This document shows positions 31,697 through 39,499 of a stretch of DNA of 41,946 nt, one piece after another (position 1 is the first letter of the stretch; each line of letters starts with the position of its first letter). This DNA is from a virus. The notes under the pieces were generated by a model, which was not told the origin of the DNA, ran no database searches, and saw only the letters and a program-made list of their open reading frames with translations. The DNA is taken from positions 1 through 41,946 of IMG/VR virus record IMGVR_UViG_3300047472_000375; one strand, given 5' to 3'. Both the position numbers and the translations under genes were made by a program.

Positions 31697-32940
31697 GACA
31701 CCGGGGCCGCCGCCAATGCGGCGGCCTCGAAGGAGGCGCCGTCCAACCGGCGCGTCGCAGGCTGGCCAGCGTAGGCCTGCCAGCGGCGCACGATGACATC
31801 AACGTACTTCGGCTCCAGCTCCATCAGCCGCGCCCGCCGACCGGTCTTCTCGCAGGCAATCAGCGTCGAGCCAGAACCCGCGAACGGATCCAGCACGATC
31901 GCCTGCGGTGGCGCGCTGTTGGCGATCGCGCGCTCGACCAACGCCACCGGCTTCATCGTCGGGTGCAGCGGATTGCGCAGCGGCTTGTCGACGAACCAAA
32001 CGTCGCCTTGGTCGCGGGCGCCGCACCAGAAGCGGTCCGCGCCTTCACGCCATCCGTACAGGATAGGCTCGTATTGGCGTTGGTAGTCCGAGCGACCCAG
32101 CGTGAAGGTGTGCTTGGCCCAGACGATGAAGGTGGACCAATGGCCGCCCGCAGCACGGAACGCGCGCTGCAGCGTGTCCAACTCCGACGACGACATCGCG
32201 ATATAGATCGCGCCGTCGGTGAACGACAGCATCTGCATGCATGCGGCCAGCAGTAGGTCGTGGAACGCAGCTGCGCCGAGGGCATCGTTGCGGATCGGCC
32301 GGTGCTTGCCGCGCTGCTTGTCCTTGGCGCTGTTGGCGTAGTCGACGTTGTAGGGCGGATCGGTGAAGACCATCGCGGCCCGCTCGTCGCCGATCAGCGT
32401 GGTGTAGTCCGCCGGATCGGTCGCATCGCCGCACAGCACCAGATGCGGACCGCATTGCCAGACGTCACCACATCGGGTGATCGGTTCATCCGGCAAGGCC
32501 GGCGCGTCGTCCTCGTCGATCAGGCCGATCATGTCGACCGCCTGCGACAGCAGGGCCGCGATCTCGGCCCCGCTGAATCCGGTCAACGCCAGGTCAACCT
32601 CGTGCGCCTGCAAGTCCTGCAGTTCCAACCGTAATGCGTTGTCGTCCCAGGTCGCCCAGGTCGCCGAGCGATTGGCCAGCAGGCGGAACGCCTGGACCTG
32701 CGCGTCGCTCAGATCGTCGGCCAGCACCACCGGCACCTCGGCCAGGCCGAGCCGGCGCGCCGCCTTAAGGCGTAGGTGACCGTCGACCAGCTCACCGTTG
32801 CCGCGCACGACCAGCGGCGCGCGAAATCCGTACTCGCGGATCACGTCGGCCATGCGCTCGACAGCGTGGTCGTGATTGCGCGGATTGCGCGCGTAGGCGA
32901 TCAACCGCTCGATCGGCCAGTGCTCGAGCTGCAACGCCAT
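31672..32940 (-). CDS. ParB-domain / DNA methyltransferase fusion
   Basis: 422 aa. Residues 1-115 are a ParB/Srx-like domain (LVDGHLRLKAARRLG at 51-65). Residues about 155-390 are an N6-adenine/N4-cytosine methylase with motif IV DPPYNVDY (194-201) before motif I DPFAGSGST (351-359), as in beta-class enzymes. The specificity region lies between. No partner endonuclease gene is near, so it is an orphan methylase, probably guarding phage DNA from host restriction or tuning gene expression. The ParB-methylase layout is known from phages and plasmids. Confidence 0.92.
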   Translation of the reverse strand: MALQLEHWPIERLIAYARNPRNHDHAVERMADVIREYGFRAPLVVRGNGELVDGHLRLKAARRLGLAEVPVVLADDLSDAQVQAFRLLANRSATWATWDDNALRLELQDLQAHEVDLALTGFSGAEIAALLSQAVDMIGLIDEDDAPALPDEPITRCGDVWQCGPHLVLCGDATDPADYTTLIGDERAAMVFTDPPYNVDYANSAKDKQRGKHRPIRNDALGAAAFHDLLLAACMQMLSFTDGAIYIAMSSSELDTLQRAFRAAGGHWSTFIVWAKHTFTLGRSDYQRQYEPILYGWREGADRFWCGARDQGDVWFVDKPLRNPLHPTMKPVALVERAIANSAPPQAIVLDPFAGSGSTLIACEKTGRRARLMELEPKYVDVIVRRWQAYAGQPATRRLDGASFEAAALAAAPVSHSAAMPT

Positions 32941-32952
32941 CGCCCGCCTCGA

Positions 32953-33279
32953 TCAGTCCAGCAGCCACCACACCGCGACACCAAGTAGCGTCGCCGTCCC
33001 GGCACCGAGCGCGGCCCCGCGCCAGAACAGGCAGGCGGCGCAGTCCACGTGGAGCCGTTCGGGAATGCCGTACACCACGGCATCGAACAAGCGCTTCATC
33101 GCGGTCGCGTCGGTGGGCGGACCGGCATCGGCCGCGGCTTGGGCGGCGACGGCGGCTTCGGCCGAGAAGGGTGGACCTTGCGACAACGCGAACAGGGCAT
33201 CAGACGCCTCCGACGGTCGGATTCGGCAACGACTTCCCGGAATTGGCGATTGGATTGACGAGATGTGCGGCGCGTTCAT
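32953..33279 (-). CDS. Small protein with C-terminal membrane segment (holin candidate)
   Basis: 108 aa from ATG 33279. The N-terminal half is Ala/Pro/Ser-rich; at the C-terminus CLFWRGAALGAGTATLLGVA, then VWWLLD, forms one probable membrane helix. The ribosome site is weak. It lies 12 bp upstream of the methylase gene. Placement near a small lipoprotein gene suggests lysis functions, but a single-helix holin assignment is only a guess. Confidence 0.45.
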   Translation of the reverse strand: MNAPHISSIQSPIPGSRCRIRPSEASDALFALSQGPPFSAEAAVAAQAAADAGPPTDATAMKRLFDAVVYGIPERLHVDCAACLFWRGAALGAGTATLLGVAVWWLLD

Positions 33280-33329
33280 TAGGCGGCCAACGACGCCGGG
33301 CATACTGGGATCCGAAGCGCTCCATCCGC

Positions 33330-33590
33330 ATGTATGCCATGGCAAAACCCCGCAACCCGCCCACGTTCCGGTACGCCCGCACCGCTCAACGACCGCGTGA
33401 GATTCCGCCGAGGCAGCCGGCGCCAGGCGGTCCGACCGAATCCGTCGAAGACTTCCTCGCCCGCGGCGGCCAGATCGAGCAGCTCGACGATGGCGCCCGC
33501 GGGCAGCCGATCGTGTCCACCATGCGCGAGGTGCATGAGGCCAACTGGCGCGCCGCGCAACCGACGAAGACCGAGCCCGAAGTGACCTAA
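33330..33590 (+). CDS. Small plus-strand protein with FLARGG motif
   Basis: 86 aa from ATG 33330 (or 83 aa from ATG 33339). Basic N-terminus (KPRNPPTFRYARTAQRPREI), then SVEDFLARGGQIEQLDDGA, a motif found in many small phage and bacterial proteins of unknown role. No clear ribosome site. Its stop overlaps that of the convergent lipoprotein gene by 4 bp, and it diverges from the gene at 33279. Confidence 0.55.
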   Translation: MYAMAKPRNPPTFRYARTAQRPREIPPRQPAPGGPTESVEDFLARGGQIEQLDDGARGQPIVSTMREVHEANWRAAQPTKTEPEVT

Positions 33591-33799
33591 CGCCGCGGCC
33601 GATCCGGCTTCGCCGACGGTCGCAATGCATCGCGCACGCGACGCAACACACCCCGTCGTTCGTGCGATCGCTCTGTCCCCTCATGCACTGGCGTTGGATT
33701 GGCGGCCGTGCAGGTCACCGGCACGCGCACCACCGTCATGTTGGCGCAGCCCAGGACGGCGCCAAGCACCACCAGCATCAGCACGACACGCAGGGACAT
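33587..33799 (-). CDS. Small predicted lipoprotein (possible outer spanin)
   Basis: 70 aa from ATG 33799 (start uncertain; in-frame ATGs at 33862 and 33922). The N-terminus MSLRVVLMLVVLGAVLGCAN is a lipoprotein signal with lipobox VLGC. The mature part is short, Thr/Val/Pro-containing then Arg-rich (RGVLRRVRDALRPSAKPDRP). Rz1-type outer spanins are small lipoproteins near lysis genes, but no Rz partner is seen, so the role is tentative. A host-modifying lipoprotein is an alternative. Confidence 0.45.
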   Translation of the reverse strand: MSLRVVLMLVVLGAVLGCANMTVVRVPVTCTAANPTPVHEGTERSHERRGVLRRVRDALRPSAKPDRPRR

Positions 33800-33945
33800 G
33801 GCGGCAATGAAAGCCCCCGCCGTTTCCAGCAGGGGTAGCTTCGTCACGATGGCGCGAAACATACTCCAGATCTGGGGAAATATTGCACGGCTGCCAACGG
33901 CGTCATTGCGACTGCGTCGCATGCATCACGATGGCGTGCGTGACA

Positions 33946-34344
33946 TCACGACACGCTGCGATGCCGTGGTCGGACAATGCGCGGCGGGGCCTGATTCAGC
34001 TGCACCACAATCAAGCTGAGTGCGTGCTGCCAACGCCGCCACGCGGTGTTGCGATTGCAGTGGCCACGCTCGCAGATCACCCGCCACGGCCGATGCATCG
34101 CCCGCGCCCACACCAGGTGGCGCTGGTCTTCGTTCAACCACCGTAGCCAGGTCGTGGTCTCAATAAACCGATCGATCGCCGCGGGAGCCGCGGGTAACAG
34201 CGCCCATGACTCCTCCGCATAGCGCCGCCCGGTTTCCGGCCAGAAGCGCGCGTAGCCTGCCACATGGGCTGAAGGCAACCGCTGCGCGGTGTTGGCGGCC
34301 TCACGGAAGCGCTCTGCCACCGCCTGGATCGTCCAATCAGACAT
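33946..34344 (-). CDS. DUF6362-type phage protein
   Basis: 132 aa from ATG 34344 (MSDWTIQAVAERFREAANTA). The pattern RLPSAHVAGYARFWPETG, TTWLRWLNEDQRHLVWARAM, PWRVICERGHCNRNTAWRRW fits the DUF6362 family often found beside phage replication genes. The last segment is helix-turn-helix-like, so a DNA-binding regulator is plausible. It overlaps the RuvC-like gene by 8 bp. Confidence 0.75.
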   Translation of the reverse strand: MSDWTIQAVAERFREAANTAQRLPSAHVAGYARFWPETGRRYAEESWALLPAAPAAIDRFIETTTWLRWLNEDQRHLVWARAMHRPWRVICERGHCNRNTAWRRWQHALSLIVVQLNQAPPRIVRPRHRSVS

Positions 34345-34816
34345 GGAGGGGGTCCTGTGCCATCGCCCAGCGCAGCAGCGCCTGTGCGTCAGCCTCGTTG
34401 TCGTCGGCCGGCGCGAAGCCCGCCGCTTGCATCGCCGCCACCATCGCCGCCTTGTCGGCGTTGCCCCGGCCTGTCGCGTGCTTCTTGATCGTGCCCACCG
34501 GTACGCCCTGATACGGCACTGCATGCTGTTCGCACCATGCCGTCAGCTGGCCGAGGAATCCCCCATACACCTGCGCCGCATCGACACCGGCATGGCGGCG
34601 CACCTCCTCGAAGTGAACCGTCTCGATGCCACCTGTGAGTGCCTGCAGCTCGTCCAACCAATGCACGAACCGCAGGAAACGCATGCCGCCGCCTTCGAAG
34701 CGCCCCGACCGGAACGTCATCGTTCCGCTGGTAACCGCACCCGCACGGTCGCGCAATGCCCAGCCCATGATGGTGCCCAGGTCCAGTGCGAGCAGGCAGG
34801 TCGGCACGGCGCTCAC
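34337..34816 (-). CDS. RuvC-like Holliday-junction nuclease
   Basis: 159 aa from GTG 34816, overlapping the upstream gene by GTGA. RNase H-fold motifs: LLALDLGTIMGWA with Asp12; VHFEEVRRHAGVDAAQVYGG with Glu70; C-terminal PADDNEADAQALL with Asp139/Asp143. This matches phage RuvC-type crossover junction endonucleases that resolve branched DNA before packaging. A Lys-containing segment VGTIKKHATGRGNADK is also typical. Cytoplasmic; works with the phage recombination genes upstream. Confidence 0.85.
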   Translation of the reverse strand: MSAVPTCLLALDLGTIMGWALRDRAGAVTSGTMTFRSGRFEGGGMRFLRFVHWLDELQALTGGIETVHFEEVRRHAGVDAAQVYGGFLGQLTAWCEQHAVPYQGVPVGTIKKHATGRGNADKAAMVAAMQAAGFAPADDNEADAQALLRWAMAQDPLHV

Positions 34817-35070
34817 TGGCGCGTCTGCGTGGAAGGCGCAGGCGTGATCTGCGGCTCGGTGAGCAGAAACCCGAGCGTGCCGTCGGGCAAACGGACCGGC
34901 ATGTACCTGCGTATCGCCAGCGCGAGCACGTAGATCGGCAGACCAGCCCTAGGCAGGGCCAACAGGTGGTACTCCGCGAACAGGGCATCGACCGACGCGA
35001 TCCGCGGAATCTCGCCGCCGCGCGCTTCGTATTCGGCGATCAGCTTCTCGAGTTGCTGGGTGACCGACAT
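34813..35070 (-). CDS. Small phage protein of unknown function
   Basis: 85 aa, ribosome site GGAG. Starts MSVTQQLEKLIAEYEARGGE; middle hydrophobic (YHLLALPRAGLPIYVLALAI), which could be buried core or a single membrane helix; Pro/Thr-rich end. No family recognised. Coupled to the RuvC-like gene. Confidence 0.6.
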   Translation of the reverse strand: MSVTQQLEKLIAEYEARGGEIPRIASVDALFAEYHLLALPRAGLPIYVLALAIRRYMPVRLPDGTLGFLLTEPQITPAPSTQTRQ

Positions 35071-35098
35071 GAGTCGTCTCCATTCAAGATGAATACGA

Positions 35099-35183
35099 CT
35101 GAAGGATTTGAACCGGTTTCCTGTTTATCCGTGGACGCGCGCGCGCGTAAGCGACTATGGGGAAACCCGTTCAAACCCTTCAG
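35099..35183. promoter_or_regulatory. 85-bp near-palindrome between replication genes
   Basis: Left arm 35099-35121 and right arm 35161-35183: 23-base inverted repeats with two mismatches (CTGAAGGATTTGAACCGG... and its mate). Between them, sharing the same centre (about 35141), is the 14-base alternating palindrome ACGCGCGCGCGCGT at 35135-35148. It lies in the 136-bp gap between the primase-helicase stop and the next gene. Possible replication origin, cruciform-forming site, or transcription terminator/attenuator. Confidence 0.75.
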
Positions 35184-35206
35184 ACCCGATGGACTGCGAG
35201 CACTCT

Positions 35207-37498
35207 TCACCACTTGATCTGCCTGTAGGCCCATGCGGGCGGAGGGGGTAGCAATCGCAGCCCGATGAACCCTTGTTGGCCGACGTTGTTGCGCTTTTTC
35301 CGACACCCGTGTCGGATCAACGCGGCTGCAAATCGCTTCAGAGAGCCGACGTACTCGCCATTGGCCTCGGCCCACTGCTTCCAGTCGGCATACAGGTCGC
35401 GCGACAGCACGAACGCATTCGGATCACGTTGCGCGCGCTCCTCGATCCAGCGTCCGTGCGCATCCTCGGCCTCGAAGTACTCGGCAGTGGCCTCGACCAC
35501 GCTCGGCGGCGGCGCCAGTCCCATCCGCTGCCAAGACACACACCCGGCCACCGCCCAAGCCAGAATGCCGTCGCGCTCGACGAGCAGCTTGTCGAGCAGA
35601 TCCCTATCGCGCCGCGCAGGCGGAATCGTGACCGTGAACGGGACCAGATGCAGTCGGCGCTGCATGGCATCGTCGACGTTGCGAATCGCCGGCTTGTGGT
35701 TGCCCACGATGACCAGCTTGAATTGAGGGACGAACTCGAAGAAGTCCTGGCGCATGAAGCGCGCCGAGATGGCATCGCCGCCGGTGATCGCCTTCAGCTT
35801 GGCCTCGTTCCAGCGCCGGCCCTCTTCGGTCTCGACCGCCGCGACGAAGCGCGCGCCGCGCAGCCCCGCCAGTTCGGTCGGATGGTGCTCATGGCGGCTG
35901 TCCATGAACGTGTCCATCGGCGCGCGTGCGGCATAGTCGCCCAGCAGCGTGGCGATGACGTTGACGAACACCGACTTGCCGTTGGCGCCGGTGCCGTACA
36001 GGAAGAACAGCGCGTGCTCGGACGTCGTACCGGTCAGGCAGTAGCCGACCACGCGCTGTAGGTACGACTGCAGTTCCCGATCGCCGCCGGTGACATCGTC
36101 GAGGAACCGCCCCCACCGGGGACACTCGCCGCGCGGTGCGGCCGTGGTTAGCCGCGTCAGGTAGGCTTCGCGCGCATGCGGACGCAGCGCACCGCCGTGC
36201 AGGTCAACGATGCCCTGCGGCGTGTTCAGCAGCCATGGGTCGGCATCCCATAGCGCCACGGTGGCCGCATGACGCGGATCGCTGCGCGCCACCCGTTCGA
36301 CAGCGAAGATCGTGGTCGCGCTGGCCAGCTTGATGGCCTGGGCTGGCTTGTCCGTGCTGCGCGCCACCGCGCGGCAGACGCAGCGGGCCAGATCCTGCAC
36401 GGCCAACGTGCGATCGAGACACCAGCGACGGCCATCCCAGGCGAGCCATTGCCCCCAAGCGGCACAATGGCGCCAGTCGTCGCCATAGGTGTGGGTAAAC
36501 ACCGCAGTGATGGCGTCGTCGCTGCGCTCGCTCAGCCCGGACACGTCGATGGACCGCTGCGCCCGCACGGTCACCGGCATGCGTTCGCCACCGCGCAGGA
36601 AGCCAGCGATGTCGCAGCCTTCGGCCAGCGCGTCAGCCGCATCCCAGCCCTCGGGCTTGTCCGCAGGCGGCTGCAGAATCGCGCAGGAAACGGCGCCCGC
36701 GGCGAGCAAGGCCTCGGCCGCGGCTCGCGCGTACGTGGCACCCGGCGCATCGTGGTCGGGCCAGATCAGCACGCGCTTGCCCGCCAGCGGCGACCAGTCC
36801 GTCTTGGCCACCGGGGCGTTGGCGCCGTGCATGGCCGTCGTCGCACACACGCCGGCATCGATCAGTGCCTGGGCGCACTTCTCGCCCTCGACCAGCACCA
36901 CCTCTTCGGCGGTGGCCAGGCCCGGCTGGTGGTACAGCGGCCGCGGCGTGGGCGGGGCCGAGCGGCGTCGCCGCGCGTCCCACGGCCGGTACGTCTTGCT
37001 GCCGTTGGCCGGGTCGTACCGGTACACGCAGGCGATCAGCTGCCCGTTCGCATCCAAGTAGTCCCATTTCGCCGACGGCGGCCCGAGATCCTCGGCCTGG
37101 CCGTTGCGCTTGCGCGGCGCGGCGATCGCAGCGGGCGCCTGTCCGAGCAAACGATTCGCTTCCTCCAGCACGCGCGCGAACTCGCGCTGCACGTCGAGCC
37201 GGTAGTGGACGGCGATCAGATCGAAGACATCACCGCCCTCGCGGGTGGCGTGATCCATCCACAGACCGGCCTTCTCGCCGTGCAAGGCGACCTCCAGGCT
37301 GTCGCCCGCCGTACCGTCGATGTTCCCGACCGCGAACACGCCATGGCGCACGCGGCCTGCGGGCAATAGCGTGGCCAGCACCGATTCCAGCCGGCCGAGC
37401 AACGCGGCGCGCACGGCCGCGCGCTCCCGCCCTGCTCCAGCCCGTTCGACCGCAATGGGCTCGGCCGCGTCGTTGAAGTCGCGCCAGTCATTCGCCAT
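35207..37498 (-). CDS. Primase-helicase with TOPRIM and D5/SF3 helicase domains
   Basis: 763 aa replication protein. N-terminal peptide MANDWRDFNDAAEP. TOPRIM-type motifs: VLVEGEKCAQAL (201-212) and WPDHDAPG (246-253). The D5_N-like region runs about 350-480 (LLNTPQGIVDLHGG). The SF3 helicase Walker A YGTGANGKS is at 501-509; Walker B is near VAAVETEEG, and a sensor region IVGNHKPAIRNVDDAMQRRL follows. A C-terminal winged-helix-like domain ends the protein. It should unwind and prime phage DNA. Start overlaps the small HTH gene by 11 bp, with GAGGA upstream. A classical zinc-binding primase module is not visible. Confidence 0.92.
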   Translation of the reverse strand: MANDWRDFNDAAEPIAVERAGAGRERAAVRAALLGRLESVLATLLPAGRVRHGVFAVGNIDGTAGDSLEVALHGEKAGLWMDHATREGGDVFDLIAVHYRLDVQREFARVLEEANRLLGQAPAAIAAPRKRNGQAEDLGPPSAKWDYLDANGQLIACVYRYDPANGSKTYRPWDARRRRSAPPTPRPLYHQPGLATAEEVVLVEGEKCAQALIDAGVCATTAMHGANAPVAKTDWSPLAGKRVLIWPDHDAPGATYARAAAEALLAAGAVSCAILQPPADKPEGWDAADALAEGCDIAGFLRGGERMPVTVRAQRSIDVSGLSERSDDAITAVFTHTYGDDWRHCAAWGQWLAWDGRRWCLDRTLAVQDLARCVCRAVARSTDKPAQAIKLASATTIFAVERVARSDPRHAATVALWDADPWLLNTPQGIVDLHGGALRPHAREAYLTRLTTAAPRGECPRWGRFLDDVTGGDRELQSYLQRVVGYCLTGTTSEHALFFLYGTGANGKSVFVNVIATLLGDYAARAPMDTFMDSRHEHHPTELAGLRGARFVAAVETEEGRRWNEAKLKAITGGDAISARFMRQDFFEFVPQFKLVIVGNHKPAIRNVDDAMQRRLHLVPFTVTIPPARRDRDLLDKLLVERDGILAWAVAGCVSWQRMGLAPPPSVVEATAEYFEAEDAHGRWIEERAQRDPNAFVLSRDLYADWKQWAEANGEYVGSLKRFAAALIRHGCRKKRNNVGQQGFIGLRLLPPPPAWAYRQIKW

Positions 37499-37730
37499 CG
37501 CTGCAGTCCTCGCAGGGAGGCCGTACGACCACTACAGCGTCGCACCAGCGCCGCAGGTCGGACTGACGGAAGCGGAGCTGGTGACCGATCAAGAAATAGG
37601 GAATGCGGTGGACCTTGCAGGTCGCCTGGTTGCGCAACCACGCGCGCGGAATGCTCAGGCGCAAACAAACCGTACGTGCAGTGAGTAGCTCCTCGTTGTC
37701 GTCTGCTATCGCATTCCGAGTTATGTTCAT
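37488..37730 (-). CDS. Small helix-turn-helix protein
   Basis: 80 aa. The helix-turn-helix (LLTARTVCLRLSIPRAWLRN then HRIPYFLIGHQLRFRQSDL) resembles MerR/excisionase-type winged helices. It overlaps the Cas4-like gene by 4 bp and the primase gene by 11 bp. Could act as a replication initiator, adaptor or regulator; excisionase is possible, but no integrase is near. Confidence 0.7.
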   Translation of the reverse strand: MNITRNAIADDNEELLTARTVCLRLSIPRAWLRNQATCKVHRIPYFLIGHQLRFRQSDLRRWCDAVVVVRPPCEDCSDGE

Positions 37731-38458
37731 GTCGTGCTCCAGCAGCGGTCCTGCCAGGCACAGCCGCGGCACTCGAAGTGCGTCGGCGTGGTCGCCACGC
37801 GCGGCAGCAGTTCGCCCGCGTCGCACGCGCGCAGGATCTCCACGGCGCGATCGGAGGAGCGCTGTGCCAATGCCGCGTCGAACGGCACCCGCTCGGCGTA
37901 CAGCGCCATGTCGTCGGCGCACAATGCGGTGAATAGCGCGGGCTGCTCGTGCAGCTGCATATAGGCCTGGTACAGCGCGACCTGGGCCGCATAGACCGGT
38001 CGCGCGATGGCGAGCCGCTTGCGCTGTAGCTCGCCGAAGGTCTTCACGCCCACCGCCTTGGTTTCCCACAGCATCGGATAGGCGAAGCTGTCGGGGCCGG
38101 CCACGATCACGCCGTCGACGTGGCCGCGGATACGGCCGTCGGCGATCGCGTAACCGAACTGGTCGCCATTCGCGTCCTGCGTGCGCAGGTCAAAGCCCGC
38201 CTGCCGCAACCACCCGGCCAGCCAGGCTTCCATGCGATGACCGCGATGGAATACGCGCAGCGTGCGGCCGGGCGTGTGCCGGTCGGGATCCTTCGCCGTG
38301 GCGAAGAACTGGAACTGCAGTCGGCGCGCGCACGCGTCGCCGAGGATCGACGCGCCGAGGTACGTCCTGGGCGCCACCTGCGCATCCGCCGCCTCCAGCG
38401 CCGCGTCGATCAGCGCGCTGACGTGCTCGGACAGGTCGTGGCTGTTGTAATCAAGCAT
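37727..38458 (-). CDS. Cas4/RecB-like nuclease with Fe-S cysteines
   Basis: 243 aa from ATG 38458 (an in-frame TTG at 38479 lies in a hairpin). PD-(D/E)XK motifs: HVDGVIVAG with Asp115 and WETKAVG with Glu132-x-Lys134; QVALYQAYM follows. Four cysteines are placed as in Cas4/AddB iron-sulfur nucleases: Cys43 near the N-terminus, and Cys230, Cys233, Cys239 in CRGCAWQDRC. Probably a 5'-3' exonuclease giving single strands for the Sak4-like recombinase upstream. No CRISPR array is nearby, so a CRISPR adaptation role is not supported. Confidence 0.88.
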   Translation of the reverse strand: MLDYNSHDLSEHVSALIDAALEAADAQVAPRTYLGASILGDACARRLQFQFFATAKDPDRHTPGRTLRVFHRGHRMEAWLAGWLRQAGFDLRTQDANGDQFGYAIADGRIRGHVDGVIVAGPDSFAYPMLWETKAVGVKTFGELQRKRLAIARPVYAAQVALYQAYMQLHEQPALFTALCADDMALYAERVPFDAALAQRSSDRAVEILRACDAGELLPRVATTPTHFECRGCAWQDRCWSTT

Positions 38459-38470
38459 TGCGGAATCCAA

Positions 38471-38500
38471 ACGACGCAACGCGATTGAGCGTTGCGTCGT
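38471..38500 (-). terminator. 12-bp perfect hairpin ahead of the Cas4-like gene
   Basis: ACGACGCAACGC and GCGTTGCGTCGT with a six-base loop. It begins at the stop codon of the upstream zinc-finger gene and ends 12 bases before the nuclease ATG. On the minus strand it is followed by TTTGGATT. It could terminate partially, act as an RNA-processing site, or control translation of the nuclease. Confidence 0.6.
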
Positions 38501-38907
38501 CAGTCAAAAGGGATGTCGGCGTCCTCGAACCCGTCCGGGCCGCGCGGGCGCGGTGCCTGCACGCCGCCCTCGTAGGCGCGGATCACGGTCTCGATCAGAT
38601 CCACCGCCTGCGCCTGGCTGTAGCGGGCGATCGGCACCTCGAACCCCACTTGCTCCGCAGCGCTCGCGAGCGCCTGCAGACAGGTCCGTTGTGCCGGAGG
38701 GGACAGTGGCAGGCTCATGGGCAACAACTCCTCGATGAGCGCGGGATCCTTCCGCTGGCGGGTCACGTACAACTGATGGAAGGCGTCCTGGCAGCGGCGA
38801 GAGCAGAACTGCCAGCGCACCGGCATGCGGCGTGGATCACCGGAGCGGTAGCGCACGTCCAGGTGCCGATAGCCGCGCACCGGGCGACCACAGCCCCAGC
38901 ACTGCAC
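38500..38907 (-). CDS. Zinc-finger phage protein (DUF6511-like)
   Basis: 135 aa from GTG 38907, one base after the upstream stop. Zinc site: Cys3-x2-Cys6 (QCWGCG) and Cys35-x3-Cys39 (QFCSRRCQDAFHQLY). The rest is helical (SAAEQVGFEVPIARYSQAQA, LIETVIRAYEGG). This CxxC...CSRRCQDAF pattern recurs in phage replication clusters under DUF6511. Likely nucleic-acid or protein binding; no enzymatic motif. Confidence 0.75.
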   Translation of the reverse strand: MQCWGCGRPVRGYRHLDVRYRSGDPRRMPVRWQFCSRRCQDAFHQLYVTRQRKDPALIEELLPMSLPLSPPAQRTCLQALASAAEQVGFEVPIARYSQAQAVDLIETVIRAYEGGVQAPRPRGPDGFEDADIPFD

Positions 38908-38908
38908 C

Positions 38909-39499
38909 TCACTGCGCCCAGGACGGCCGCGTCGGCACCGCTGCCGTCGACGAGGAGGGGGACGTCGACGACGATGGCGGTGCCGGCGCGACCGGAACCG
39001 AACGCATGATTTGCGCGTACTCGGGATGATCGGGCGCGATCGGGGTCTTGATCACGGCCTTGTCCTGGCCGTGCGCATCCTTCTCCCAATCGACCAGACC
39101 GACGAACTCCAAGCCGTCGAGATCGCCGAAGCCGGCGATGCGGCGGCACGCCTGCGCGGTCGCGCTGACGTCGTCGGGATGCAGCCCCTGCGCTGAATTG
39201 AGCGCGCCCTTGATGAAGGCACGGCCCATCTGTGCCCAATTCGGACCTTTGGCCGAGTGCAGGCCGATCAGCGACCACAGCTTGCGCCGCGCATACGGGC
39301 CACCGAGCACCACGAACTCGCAGTTGAGGTACACCGCGCCGGACTCGGCATTGCGCGTCGCCCAGCCATCGGTCCAGCCCTGCGTCGGATCGTCGAAGCC
39401 GCCTGGGCGGATCGTCATGCGCACCTTGAGCAGCGTACCCTTCGGAATCGGTGCGAATGCTGGGTGTTCGGCATCATTGAAGTCGGTCCAGGCGCTCAT
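38909..39499 (-). CDS. Probable single-strand DNA-binding-type protein
   Basis: 196 aa. Starts MSAWTDFNDAEHPAFAPIPK, then KVRMTIRPGGFDDPTQGWTD and YLNCEFVVLGGPYARRKLWS, a five-strand OB-fold-like pattern. The tail is acidic/Ser-Pro-rich (VAPAPPSSSTSPSSS), as in SSB proteins. It overlaps the ATPase gene by ATGA. Phage Sak4-type ATPases are commonly paired with an SSB, which supports the reading; the homology itself is not proven. Confidence 0.6.
   Translation of the reverse strand: MSAWTDFNDAEHPAFAPIPKGTLLKVRMTIRPGGFDDPTQGWTDGWATRNAESGAVYLNCEFVVLGGPYARRKLWSLIGLHSAKGPNWAQMGRAFIKGALNSAQGLHPDDVSATAQACRRIAGFGDLDGLEFVGLVDWEKDAHGQDKAVIKTPIAPDHPEYAQIMRSVPVAPAPPSSSTSPSSSTAAVPTRPSWAQ

Noticed and set aside
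35135-35148. Simple (CG)n microsatellite
   Set aside because: On its own it is short; it matters only because it is centred in the larger inverted repeat, where it is reported.
36269-37369. 366-codon plus-strand open frame inside the primase-helicase
   Set aside because: Antisense shadow; the minus strand carries TOPRIM and Walker motifs.
37488-37730. Excisionase of a tyrosine integrase
   Set aside because: The fold fits, but no integrase gene is present and the gene is embedded in the replication operon; kept as a generic HTH protein.
37727-38458. CRISPR adaptation role for the Cas4-like nuclease
   Set aside because: No repeat-spacer array and no cas1/cas2 in the window; its neighbours are recombination and replication genes, as for phage exonucleases.
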